Positions 27,060-34,938 of a DNA stretch of 64,000 bases are shown piece after piece. The stretch's first letter is position 1. Each line of letters starts with the position of its first letter. Position numbers and translations under genes: made by a program. The stretch is taken from assembly GCA_002699145.1 (NCBI GenBank), contig PABK01000061.1, positions 240,605 through 304,604 of the forward strand. The letters run 5' to 3'. The DNA is from Halioglobus sp. Lineage in GTDB: Bacteria; Pseudomonadota; Gammaproteobacteria; Pseudomonadales; Halieaceae. The notes under the pieces were generated by a model, which was not told the origin of the DNA, ran no database searches, and saw nothing but the letters and a program-made list of their open reading frames with translations.

Positions 27060-27109
27060 GAAGCGGGGCGAGCGCGCCCCGGGATGTTGAGACAGGAGAA
27101 TATTGAGCG

Positions 27110-27520
27110 ATGTCGGACGATGCCAGCCGCGACGCGGAACCAGCGGGACCGGTCGTTTTCAAGTATGACGAGGTGCCCTGGGACAAGCCGAGGCGTTCCG
27201 CGAGTGAACTCACTGGCCTGATGAAGAAGGCTGCCGAGTCGGGCGCCAGGCGCAAGAAGGTCATTACCGGGCAGGCGGGTTTCTACATGAACCGCTCCGT
27301 GATGCCGCCGGATTTCCGCGTACCGGTGCACAGCCACAGCCACGACGAGTTTTTCGTGGTGATGGAGGGCGGCTGCACCTTTGATGACGGTATCGTACTG
27401 GGGAAGGGCGATTGCATCGTATTTTACGCCAGGTACCGTTACGGCTTTACCTGCGGTCCCGAGGGCATGGATTTCATGACTATTCGCACAGGTGAAGCCA
27501 CGTTCCAGATGGACGAATAA
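27110..27520 (+). CDS. Small cupin-domain protein
   Basis: A 136-residue cytoplasmic single-domain cupin. The first cupin motif is PVHSHSHDEFFVVMEGGCTFDDG; the second is near KGDCIVFYARYRYGFTCGPEG. The His cluster in the first motif would bind a divalent metal. An N-terminal Asp/Glu/Lys-rich segment of about 45 residues is not part of the fold. The gene starts 50 bp after the amidohydrolase and 39 bp before the dioxygenase, so it is probably in the same operon. Such small cupins serve as isomerases, lyases or sensors; no specific reaction can be named. A second cupin follows the MFS gene. Confidence 0.8.
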   Translation: MSDDASRDAEPAGPVVFKYDEVPWDKPRRSASELTGLMKKAAESGARRKKVITGQAGFYMNRSVMPPDFRVPVHSHSHDEFFVVMEGGCTFDDGIVLGKGDCIVFYARYRYGFTCGPEGMDFMTIRTGEATFQMDE

Positions 27521-27559
27521 CTGTCGTATGGGTCATCCAGTCTAGAAGAGGTAGTGATT

Positions 27560-28372
27560 GTGTCTGCCATCGTTGTGAAACCTGTTACCGCCTGCGTCGG
27601 TGCGGAAGTGGAGGGGCTGGATCTCACCCGGCCCCTGTCAGCGGATGAGGTCGGGGAAGTGCGGGCAGCGCTGCTGCAGCACCTGGTGCTGTTCTTTCAC
27701 GATCAGGACATCACCCAGGAGCAGCATATCGCCTTCGCGCGCAATTTTGGCGAGCTCAGTATTCCCCCGCTCAAGACCAGGTATATGGAGCGCCCGGAAA
27801 TCACCGTCCTGGACCAGGTAAAACCCCAGGGAGAGGGCGCTGACCAATGGCATAACGACAATACCTTTATGGCGCACCCGCCCATGGGGTCTGTCCTGAA
27901 AGCGGATATTCTGCCCTCTATTGGCGGGGATACCTGCTTCGCCAATATGTACGCCGCCTACGACGGCCTGTCGACGCCGATGAAATCCCTGGTCGACGGC
28001 CTGACGGCAGTGCACGACATTACCCGGCCCCTGGGCAAGGCCATTCGCGACGGTCACAGCACCGCCGACCTGGCCGAGATGCAGCAGGCCTACCCGCCGG
28101 TTGAACACCCCGTGGTGCTCACGCACCCGGAGACAGGGCGCAAGGCGCTGTATGTCAATCGCAATTCTACGGTGTATCTCAAGGGCGTGACGGAACGCGA
28201 GAGCGAATTACTGCTGCCGTTTCTTTGCGACCATGTACGCTCGCCGGACTATCAGTGCCGCTTTCGCTGGCGCGAGAACTCGGTCGCGTTCTGGGATAAC
28301 CGCTGTCTGCAGCATTTTGCGGTGCCGGACTACAATGAGCGGCGGGTCATGCAGCGGGTGACCATCAAGTAG
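27560..28372 (+). CDS. TauD/TfdA-family 2-oxoglutarate-dependent dioxygenase
   Basis: A 270-residue non-heme Fe(II) dioxygenase. The iron triad reads His98-x-Asp100 (QWHNDNTF) and distal His252 (NRCLQHFAVPDY). A downstream Arg in NERRVMQRV is placed to bind 2-oxoglutarate. The family hydroxylates substrates such as taurine, 2,4-D or alkyl sulfates, often with C-S, C-O or C-N cleavage. I take GTG 27560, which lies 8 nt after AAGAGG; the in-frame GTG at 27554 is too close to that site. It sits between a cupin and an MFS carrier in a plus-strand run that begins with an amidohydrolase. Confidence 0.92.
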   Translation: MSAIVVKPVTACVGAEVEGLDLTRPLSADEVGEVRAALLQHLVLFFHDQDITQEQHIAFARNFGELSIPPLKTRYMERPEITVLDQVKPQGEGADQWHNDNTFMAHPPMGSVLKADILPSIGGDTCFANMYAAYDGLSTPMKSLVDGLTAVHDITRPLGKAIRDGHSTADLAEMQQAYPPVEHPVVLTHPETGRKALYVNRNSTVYLKGVTERESELLLPFLCDHVRSPDYQCRFRWRENSVAFWDNRCLQHFAVPDYNERRVMQRVTIK

Positions 28373-28413
28373 CGGATGACCGCGCCAACCTGTCCGCCGG
28401 GGCGACCTCGGGC

Positions 28414-29718
28414 GTGAGAAGCCGTACCGACAGCCCTGCAGCCGCCAGCAGGCCGGGTCGAGCCGGCGCTACCGCGGCAGGTGAAAGTCGCCTGTTCTAC
28501 GGCTGGCGCATCGTCGGCCTGACCATGGTCACGCAACTCGTCGCTGTCGGCGGCACCTCGTATATTTTCGGTATCTACGTCGAGCCCATCGCGGCGGACT
28601 TTGGCGCTTCCCGGCTGGTGATCACCTCGGGGATGGCGATTCTGCTGCTGGCGATGGCGCTGGTCGCGCCGCTCCTGGGACACTGGCTGGACAAACACTC
28701 CATCCGCAACACCATGTGTGTCGGCGCGCTGATGATGGGCGCCGGGTTCGCCTGCCTGTCGCGGGCAGGGGCTGTCTGGCAACTGGGCCTCATCCTGGTC
28801 GTCCTGGTGGGCATGGGGGCGGCCATGCTGGGGCCGTTGCCCAGTTCCAAACTGGTCACCAACTGGTTCCATGCGCGGCGCGGCAGGGCCCTGGGCATTT
28901 CCACGCTGGGCACCTCCCTGGGCGGATTCCTGTTGCCGCCGATCGTCGCCGCGTTGATCCTCTACCTGGGCTGGCGCGGCAGTCTGGTCGTCCTGGCCCT
29001 GGCCATCCTGCTGTTTGTCCTGCCCCTGGTGTATCACGCGGTGGTGGACAACCCCCGTGACATAAACCTGTCGATGGATGGCGCGGCAGCGAATCCGCCG
29101 GTCGAGCAGGCAACTGACGCTCGGCCGGCGGGCGTGCGCGTGTCGACAATACTGCTACAGCCGAACTTCTGGGGCATCGGGCTGTGCGTGGGCTGCCTGT
29201 CCTCTGCGGGCGCCATACTGCTGACGCATTTTGCCGCGTACTCGAGGGAGTTCGGGCTCAGCCTGACGGCCGCCGCGATGGTGATTTCCTGCTATTCCTT
29301 TACCAGTATGTTGGGCAAGCTGGGTTTTGGTTACCTGTCGGACCTGTACGACAATCGCCTGCTGATCCGCCTGGCCATTGCCTGGAACAGCCTGTGCTGG
29401 ATAGTCTTTCTTGCGCCCCATAGCCTGGCGGCCCTGATGGCCGGCAGTGCGTTGCTGGGCCTGGGGGCGGGCGCGACGATGCCGCTGTGGAATGCCCTGG
29501 TGGCCTCCTGTTTCGGCCGCAGGGTGTTTGCCCGCGCCATGGGCTACATGGGCCTGCTGGTGCTGCCGCTGACACTTGTTCCCATGCCGATTGGCGGCTT
29601 TGTTTTCGACCGCTACGGCAGCTACCTGCTGGTGTTTCAACTGGCGTTGGTGCTATTTTTTCTGGCATTTCTCGCCAGCTTCCTGATTCGTGTACCGCAA
29701 CATGAACCCGGTAGCTGA
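28414..29718 (+). CDS. MFS transporter, monocarboxylate/oxalate-formate (OFA) type
   Basis: A 434-residue inner-membrane carrier with about 12 hydrophobic helices. An N-terminal cytoplasmic tail of about 30 residues is followed by FYGWRIVGLTMVTQLVAVGG. The typical motif A loop is GHWLDKHSIRNTM, and KLVTNWFHARRGRALGISTLGTSLGG is the signature of MCT/OFA-like carriers. Such carriers exchange or import carboxylates. GTG 28414 is the only start consistent with the frame: an ATG at 28376 is in another frame. It follows the dioxygenase by 41 bp. The likely role is uptake of a carboxylate that the amidohydrolase and dioxygenase then process (inference from context). Confidence 0.9.
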   Translation: MRSRTDSPAAASRPGRAGATAAGESRLFYGWRIVGLTMVTQLVAVGGTSYIFGIYVEPIAADFGASRLVITSGMAILLLAMALVAPLLGHWLDKHSIRNTMCVGALMMGAGFACLSRAGAVWQLGLILVVLVGMGAAMLGPLPSSKLVTNWFHARRGRALGISTLGTSLGGFLLPPIVAALILYLGWRGSLVVLALAILLFVLPLVYHAVVDNPRDINLSMDGAAANPPVEQATDARPAGVRVSTILLQPNFWGIGLCVGCLSSAGAILLTHFAAYSREFGLSLTAAAMVISCYSFTSMLGKLGFGYLSDLYDNRLLIRLAIAWNSLCWIVFLAPHSLAALMAGSALLGLGAGATMPLWNALVASCFGRRVFARAMGYMGLLVLPLTLVPMPIGGFVFDRYGSYLLVFQLALVLFFLAFLASFLIRVPQHEPGS

Positions 29719-29761
29719 GGCGAACAGCCATGCAATCATCACTCGACACAGAGGCAGTCTT

Positions 29762-30232
29762 ATGAAAGAGAAGAAGCAGCCACAACTGCGCTTTCGTCAC
29801 CGCGACGAGGAGAAGTGGCAGGAGGTCAGGGCCCAGCAGCACGGCGACCGACGGGTATCGGTGTGGGAGAAATGGCTGGAGTTCACCCCTGAATGCCTGT
29901 GCCTGTACGCAAAGTGGGACCCGGGAATGATTGTGCACAAGCACGGCCACAACAGCCATCACGTCATCTACGTGATCAGCGGCAGTATGCATTGCGGCGA
30001 TGTGCTGTGTACCGAGGGCATGCACATCACGCTGGAAAAAGGCGCCGCACTGGGGCCGCTGGAAGCGGGCCCGGAGGGCGTCGAGTTGTTCGAGGTGATG
30101 ATGGGGGATCCGCGCTCATGGCCGGCCGATCCCGAGGGTTTCGAGGCGTTGCTGGCCAGTCGGGGCGCGAAAAAACTGCCCAACCCGCCGATAGAGTTAC
30201 CGGACTGGATCAAGGATACGCGCAGCGAATAG
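29762..30232 (+). CDS. Cupin-domain protein
   Basis: A 156-residue protein with one cupin barrel. The first motif, GMIVHKHGHNSHHVIYVISGSMHCGD, is very His-rich; the second is EGMHITLEKGAALGPLEAGPEG. It probably binds a metal. The ATG at 29762 starts MKEKKQPQLRFRHRDEEKW; an in-frame upstream start lies inside the preceding MFS gene and has no better support. It closes the plus-strand amidohydrolase-to-cupin run and converges on the molybdopterin oxidoreductase at 30315 with 82 bp between stops. Function beyond a metal-binding cupin is unknown. Confidence 0.8.
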   Translation: MKEKKQPQLRFRHRDEEKWQEVRAQQHGDRRVSVWEKWLEFTPECLCLYAKWDPGMIVHKHGHNSHHVIYVISGSMHCGDVLCTEGMHITLEKGAALGPLEAGPEGVELFEVMMGDPRSWPADPEGFEALLASRGAKKLPNPPIELPDWIKDTRSE

Positions 30233-30314
30233 GTAACAGGCGCGCTGACAGGCTGCGCCCATGTAGAGTCATGGCGCGCGGCGCGGTCCGGCGGCGCCTG
30301 CCCGGCTCGCGGCG

Positions 30315-32474
30315 CTACACCGCCGAGAGCTTCACCGCGAACCCGGACATCCTCGGCATGCCCATCAATGGATCGAAATCCCGGTCGACCGCGATGAGTT
30401 TCGAGGCGTTGGCGCCGCTTAGCGCCAGGTTTTCCGCCTCACCGGGGACGCTGCCGAAACAATGCGACATGGAGACGATGCCGCGGCGCAGGGAGCTGTC
30501 CGCTTCCACGATCACCTGGATGCTCGCGTGTTCCGATTGCAGCTTGGCGGTTTCACCGCTGCGCAGGCCCAGCTCCTGAAGATCTTCCGGGTGCAGGTAG
30601 GCGGGGTTGCCCGCCGGGTTCTTCGGGAAGTCATGGCAGGAGGAATTGTAGACGTGCTTGACGCGCCTGACGGCAAGCAGGTGGGTATAGCTGCCGTCCT
30701 CGCCGTAGCGCCCTTCGACGACCGTGGGTGTGGCCAGCAGCTCGGCGAGCTCCGGTGCCACCTCCGGCGGCAGTAGTTGCAGTTTGGCGTCCAGGCCCTC
30801 GATGGGTGCCCCGACCCTGATATTGGCAAATTCCTCGAACACCTTGCCGCCCTCGTGTCTGGCGAGTTCCCGCACGGGCACCTTGACCGAATCGTCGGGG
30901 AACATGAGTTCGAGAATATCCAGTGTCTCCAGGCTGTCGTTGTGCACGTCTATCGGCCCGCCGGGCAGGTGAATCTCCGTGCCCAGGCGCCTGGCCAGGC
31001 CGACCAGGTAACGCCATTCCTCCTGCACGTCCCCCCTGGGCTGCAGTAGCGGCTTGCTGTACTGCCCGAAGGGCTTGTCGTACAGGCGATCGGTGAATTC
31101 AGCCAGGCCATCGCGTTCGAATGCGTGCGCGGCGGGGAGCAGGTAGTCGGCGAAGCCGGTCGTGGCCGTATGCATGATGTCGATGCACACCAACAGGTCC
31201 AGTTCGGCCAGGGCGGCCAGCGTTTTCTCCTGGTCCGGCCAGGACATGACGGGATTGCCGCCGATCACGATAAGGGCTTTGACCTGTCCTTCCCCGGGCG
31301 TCAGTATCTCCTCCGCCGCGACCGGCGTCGGCATCTCCTGGAAAACCTGCTTGATACCGCGAATGCGCGAGGTCTTGGTGTTCAGCGCCGGGTTCAGCAT
31401 GGGTGGCAGGAACTCCGGGGGGATGGTTTGCGCCGGTGGCGGGATATTGGGCGCGAGCAGGCTCGGCGCCGTTACCGGGTCCCCCTCGCGATTCCAGCGT
31501 CCACACAGGGTGTTCAGTGCGAGAATCAGGTGTTCGGCCAGGTGCGGGAAGCGCGCCATGTCGGGCCCTGTGCCGGAGCTGGCGCTGCCCCTGCCGGCAT
31601 TGGCGAACAGCCTGCCGGCCGCGGCGATATCCTCCGCGGGCAGGCCACAACGCGCGGCGACGACGTCCAGGGTGAAGCCGTCCACGGCGGCCTTGAGCGC
31701 GGCGAAACCCTCGGTTTCGGCGTCGACAAACTCCTTGTCGTAGAGCTCTTCGTCGATGATAAGCCGTATCATGCCCGCGAGCAGGTTGGCGTCCTCACCG
31801 GGTCGGATCGGCAGGTACAGGTCGGCGTGTTCCGCCGTCTCGGTGCGGCGCGGGTCGACGACGATGAGCTTCAGGCCGCGCTTTTTCTCTTCCTTCAGTG
31901 ACGTAGGGTTCCATCCAGGCGGTCCTCCCGTCATGTTCAGCGCTGAAATAATCGGGTTGTTGCCGATCAGCATGCACACATCGGCGCCGGCGAAACCGTG
32001 GCCACCGCCGCCCCAGGCGCCGTGCCGGCCAACCGCGATAATCTTCGACGGCTGGTCGATGCTCATGGTGCTGAAATCCATTTCCGAGCCGAGCCCCGCC
32101 AGCCACGCCTGGGCCACCTGGTTGCCGTTGGAGCTGACCGAGAGGCCGTTGCCGCGGAAAATGGCCACGGCCCTGGGGCCGTGGCGCTCGATGATCGTCG
32201 CCAGTTTGTCAGCGATTTCGTCCAGCGCCTGCTCGTTCTCCAGCGGGGTGAATGCCTGGTCCCGATCCGCTCGGCTCAATGCGCTGAGCAGGCGATTGTC
32301 ATTGTGGTACTGGTGGGCCCACTGCCGTCCCTTGGTGCAGGTATAGCCCTTGCTCATCGGATGCGACTTGTCGCCGCGAATCTCCACGATCTGCTCGTCG
32401 GCGACATCGACCTCGATACCGCAATACGCGGAACAGATCCTGCAGAAGCTCTTGACGGTTTTCACTGAATGCAT
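30315..32474 (-). CDS. Molybdopterin-dependent oxidoreductase (DMSO reductase family)
   Basis: A 719-residue catalytic subunit. The N-terminus carries a 4Fe-4S motif, Cys11, 14, 18 and 46 (FCRICSAYC...GYTCTKGR), followed by molybdopterin domains with MLIGNNPIISA and the C-terminal MopB-binding domain (RRVKHVYNSSCHD). No twin-arginine signal is seen, so it is cytoplasmic. I do not see a Cys or selenocysteine at the usual molybdenum-ligand position; DQPSK lies there. The family covers formate dehydrogenases, reductases and hydroxylases. It is the last gene of a three-gene minus operon after two acyl-CoA dehydrogenases, 30 bp behind the second. The start at 32474 gives the usual N-terminus; the open frame extends further without homology. 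Substrate unknown. Confidence 0.9.
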   Translation of the reverse strand: MHSVKTVKSFCRICSAYCGIEVDVADEQIVEIRGDKSHPMSKGYTCTKGRQWAHQYHNDNRLLSALSRADRDQAFTPLENEQALDEIADKLATIIERHGPRAVAIFRGNGLSVSSNGNQVAQAWLAGLGSEMDFSTMSIDQPSKIIAVGRHGAWGGGGHGFAGADVCMLIGNNPIISALNMTGGPPGWNPTSLKEEKKRGLKLIVVDPRRTETAEHADLYLPIRPGEDANLLAGMIRLIIDEELYDKEFVDAETEGFAALKAAVDGFTLDVVAARCGLPAEDIAAAGRLFANAGRGSASSGTGPDMARFPHLAEHLILALNTLCGRWNREGDPVTAPSLLAPNIPPPAQTIPPEFLPPMLNPALNTKTSRIRGIKQVFQEMPTPVAAEEILTPGEGQVKALIVIGGNPVMSWPDQEKTLAALAELDLLVCIDIMHTATTGFADYLLPAAHAFERDGLAEFTDRLYDKPFGQYSKPLLQPRGDVQEEWRYLVGLARRLGTEIHLPGGPIDVHNDSLETLDILELMFPDDSVKVPVRELARHEGGKVFEEFANIRVGAPIEGLDAKLQLLPPEVAPELAELLATPTVVEGRYGEDGSYTHLLAVRRVKHVYNSSCHDFPKNPAGNPAYLHPEDLQELGLRSGETAKLQSEHASIQVIVEADSSLRRGIVSMSHCFGSVPGEAENLALSGANASKLIAVDRDFDPLMGMPRMSGFAVKLSAV

Positions 32475-32503
32475 ACGCTGCCCCGACTGGGAAGTGGTGG
32501 GTA

Positions 32504-33637
32504 TCAGTCTTTTGGTAAGCCGAGGACTCTCTCGGCAATGATATTGCGCTGGATATTGGGCGAGCCGCCACCGATGACCGTGCCGTGGAAGTTCAGGGCG
32601 TCGAACTGCCATTCGCCCATGCCGGAGGCCTCATTGCCCAGCAGGCTCATGGCCAGGTCGGCCATGGGGATTTCCAGAATACCGCGCAGCAGCTTGTTGA
32701 CCGAGGTCTCGCTGCTGGGCTGGGCTCCCTTGATCTGCTTCGTCAGGTTGCGCAGCCCGTTCAGTCGCATGGCGCTTATCTGCGTCTCGAAGCGCGCGAG
32801 CTTGCGCCGCACCTCGGCATCCTGCAGTGCGGGTTTGCCTCCCTTTTGTGAATTGCGCGCCAGTTCCTTCAGCTTTTCCAGGTGCCGTTCCATGCCGGTG
32901 GATTCGGAAATGCCGGAGCGTTCATTGGCCAGCGCGCCCATGACTACCTTCCAGCCCTCGCCCTCGGCTCCCAGGCGTGCGGAAACGGGTACCCTGACAT
33001 CGGTGAAAAACACCTGGTTGAAGTGGTGCTGGCCGACGATATTGACGATCGGGCGAACCTCGATACCGGGCGTGTTCATCGGCGTCAGCAGTACACTGAT
33101 GCCACTGTAGCGCGACTGCGCCTCCGGGTTGGTGCGCACGGTGAGGAATATGTACCGTGCCACGTGCGCCCGGGTCGTCCAGATTTTCGAGCCGTTGATG
33201 ACGTAGTCGTCCCCGTCCCTCACCGCGCGCAGCTTGAGCGAGCCCAGGTCGCTGCCGACGTCGGGCTCGGAGTAGCCCGTACACCAGGACGAGCGGCAGT
33301 TGAGCAGGTCCGGCAGGAACTCCTTCTTCTGCTCCTCGGTGCCGTGACGAATCAGGGCCGGCCCCACCCAGGTCAGACCCATGAAGTCGCTGCCCAGGTC
33401 CGGGGCCAGGGCTTTGGACATCTCCTCCTTGAGGATAAACTGTTCGATCAGCGTTCCGCCGCCGCCGCCGTATTCCTTCGGCCAGGAAAAACCGATCCAT
33501 TTTTTCTCGATGAGTTTGGCGTGCCAGTGCTTCTCGAAGTCCTCGCCACGTTGTTCGGGTGGCGGCAGGTTATCGGCAATGAACTGCTTTACTTCGGCCC
33601 TGAAAGCCTGCTCCTTCTCGGTAAAGTCGAAATCCAT
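32504..33637 (-). CDS. Acyl-CoA dehydrogenase subunit (ACAD)
   Basis: A 377-residue ACAD with N-terminal helices (DFTEKEQAFRAEVKQFIADNL), the middle beta domain (WCTGYSEPDVGSDLGSLKLRAVRDGDDYVINGSKIWTT) and the C-terminal domain ending GGGSPNIQRNIIAERVLGLPKD. ACADs form an alpha,beta double bond in acyl-CoAs using FAD and pass electrons to ETF. Its start lies 2 nt after the stop of the next ACAD gene, so the two are tightly coupled. Adjacent ACAD pairs like this make the alpha2beta2 enzymes (ChsE-type) of steroid side-chain degradation. In those, one subunit supplies most of the active site, and here the better candidate is the partner. Confidence 0.92.
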   Translation of the reverse strand: MDFDFTEKEQAFRAEVKQFIADNLPPPEQRGEDFEKHWHAKLIEKKWIGFSWPKEYGGGGGTLIEQFILKEEMSKALAPDLGSDFMGLTWVGPALIRHGTEEQKKEFLPDLLNCRSSWCTGYSEPDVGSDLGSLKLRAVRDGDDYVINGSKIWTTRAHVARYIFLTVRTNPEAQSRYSGISVLLTPMNTPGIEVRPIVNIVGQHHFNQVFFTDVRVPVSARLGAEGEGWKVVMGALANERSGISESTGMERHLEKLKELARNSQKGGKPALQDAEVRRKLARFETQISAMRLNGLRNLTKQIKGAQPSSETSVNKLLRGILEIPMADLAMSLLGNEASGMGEWQFDALNFHGTVIGGGSPNIQRNIIAERVLGLPKD

Positions 33638-33639
33638 GG

Positions 33640-34767
33640 CTATATTCCCCCGTACCCGGCGACCCGGTCGTAGTGAAAGTCCTCATCGCCGTAGGTGGCG
33701 CGAGACCATTTCGAGCGCTTCATGAACAGCTGCATGTCGTACTCGTCGGTATAACCGATGGCGCCGTGCAATTGCACGCCCGCAACACCGGCATTGCAGG
33801 TACGCTCGGCAGCGTAGGCCTTGGCCTTGGCGATGGCGGCGGGCGCATCATCGGGCTGCGCCTCCAGGGCCCAGGCGGCGTAGTACACCAGGGATTTCAT
33901 GCACTCGATATCGACGTAGATTTCCGCCAGGGGGTGTTTCACTCCCTGGTAGCGGCCAATCGGTGAGCCAAACTGTTCGCGGTCCAGCGCGTACTGGCTG
34001 GTCAGGTTGAGAATGCCTTCGCACACGCCGATGGCTTCGGCGCTGACAGCCAGCGCGCCGTAATCGATTATGCTTGCGATCGCCGGGGCGCCGAGCATGG
34101 CGGCGCCCAGTAGCTGGTCGGCGTCGACCTGGACCGCGTCCAGGGTCAGAACGCCGCTACGCTTGGTGCGGTCCCAACCCTCGGTGTCCGCCACGCTCAC
34201 GCCCTGTGCCTGGCGCGGCACCAGGGCCAGGCCGAGATCGTCGTCGCCCGGGCCGGTGCGGAAGGCAACCAGGAAGAGGTCCGCCGCCGTGGCGTCCTGC
34301 ACGAAACGTTTTTCCCCGGATAACCGGTAGCCACCGTCACCGGCGGCCCCTTGCAGCTGTATCGCCTGGGGAACGAGATAATCCTGTTCATCCAGCAGCG
34401 CCACTGTGGCGATACTCGACCCGTCGATCAGGGCGGGGAGCCAGCGCTGCCGCTGTTCCGCGGTGCCGTGCTGGTCGATCACCGTGGCGGCCAGGAGTGT
34501 TGAGAGCAGCGGCGAGGGGAACAGGCTGCGCCCGGTTTCTTCCAGGATGACCACCAGGTCCACCCAGGACAGCCCGAGCCCGCCGAACTCTTCCGGCAGC
34601 GTCAGCCCCAGCCAGCCCAGTTCGGCAAGCTGGCCCCAGAGCCTGGGACAATAGCCTTCGTCGCCTGCGGCAATTTGCCGGACCTGCTCCAGAGGGCATT
34701 GATCTTCAAGGAATTTACGTACCTGAGCGCGTAGTAAGTCCTGTTCTTCAGAGAATCCAAAATCCAT
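33640..34767 (-). CDS. Acyl-CoA dehydrogenase subunit (ACAD), probable catalytic-base partner
   Basis: A 375-residue ACAD. Visible parts are the N-terminal FSEEQDLLRAQVRKFLEDQCP, the FGGLGLSWVDLVVILEETGR segment, and QLHGAIGYTDEYDMQLFMKR near the C-terminus. The Glu of GYTDEY falls where ACADs of this group carry their catalytic base, so this subunit probably supplies it for the heteromeric enzyme formed with the next gene (2-nt gap). Beta-oxidation of a bulky acyl-CoA is the likely role. It is the first gene of the minus-strand ACAD-ACAD-molybdopterin operon and diverges from the KstD-like flavoprotein at 34939. Confidence 0.92.
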   Translation of the reverse strand: MDFGFSEEQDLLRAQVRKFLEDQCPLEQVRQIAAGDEGYCPRLWGQLAELGWLGLTLPEEFGGLGLSWVDLVVILEETGRSLFPSPLLSTLLAATVIDQHGTAEQRQRWLPALIDGSSIATVALLDEQDYLVPQAIQLQGAAGDGGYRLSGEKRFVQDATAADLFLVAFRTGPGDDDLGLALVPRQAQGVSVADTEGWDRTKRSGVLTLDAVQVDADQLLGAAMLGAPAIASIIDYGALAVSAEAIGVCEGILNLTSQYALDREQFGSPIGRYQGVKHPLAEIYVDIECMKSLVYYAAWALEAQPDDAPAAIAKAKAYAAERTCNAGVAGVQLHGAIGYTDEYDMQLFMKRSKWSRATYGDEDFHYDRVAGYGGI

Positions 34768-34938
34768 TCCAAACCACCGTCATGGGAGTAGAGGGTTATT
34801 CTATGTAAGGTAGGAAAGGCCCGACAATGTGATATGGCGTCACAATCCATTAGCATTTTCGTTTATCGTGCGGCAGGGGCCGGGCAGCGTCGCCGCGGGC
34901 CATTGCAGTCGGCATATCGATATGACGAGGGAGGGAGC

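Noticed and set aside
34828..34844. Possible CRP binding site, TGTGA...TCACA before the KstD-like gene
   Set aside because: The arms match, but the spacing is 7 nt rather than the 6 nt of the CRP consensus, so I do not list it as a CRP site.
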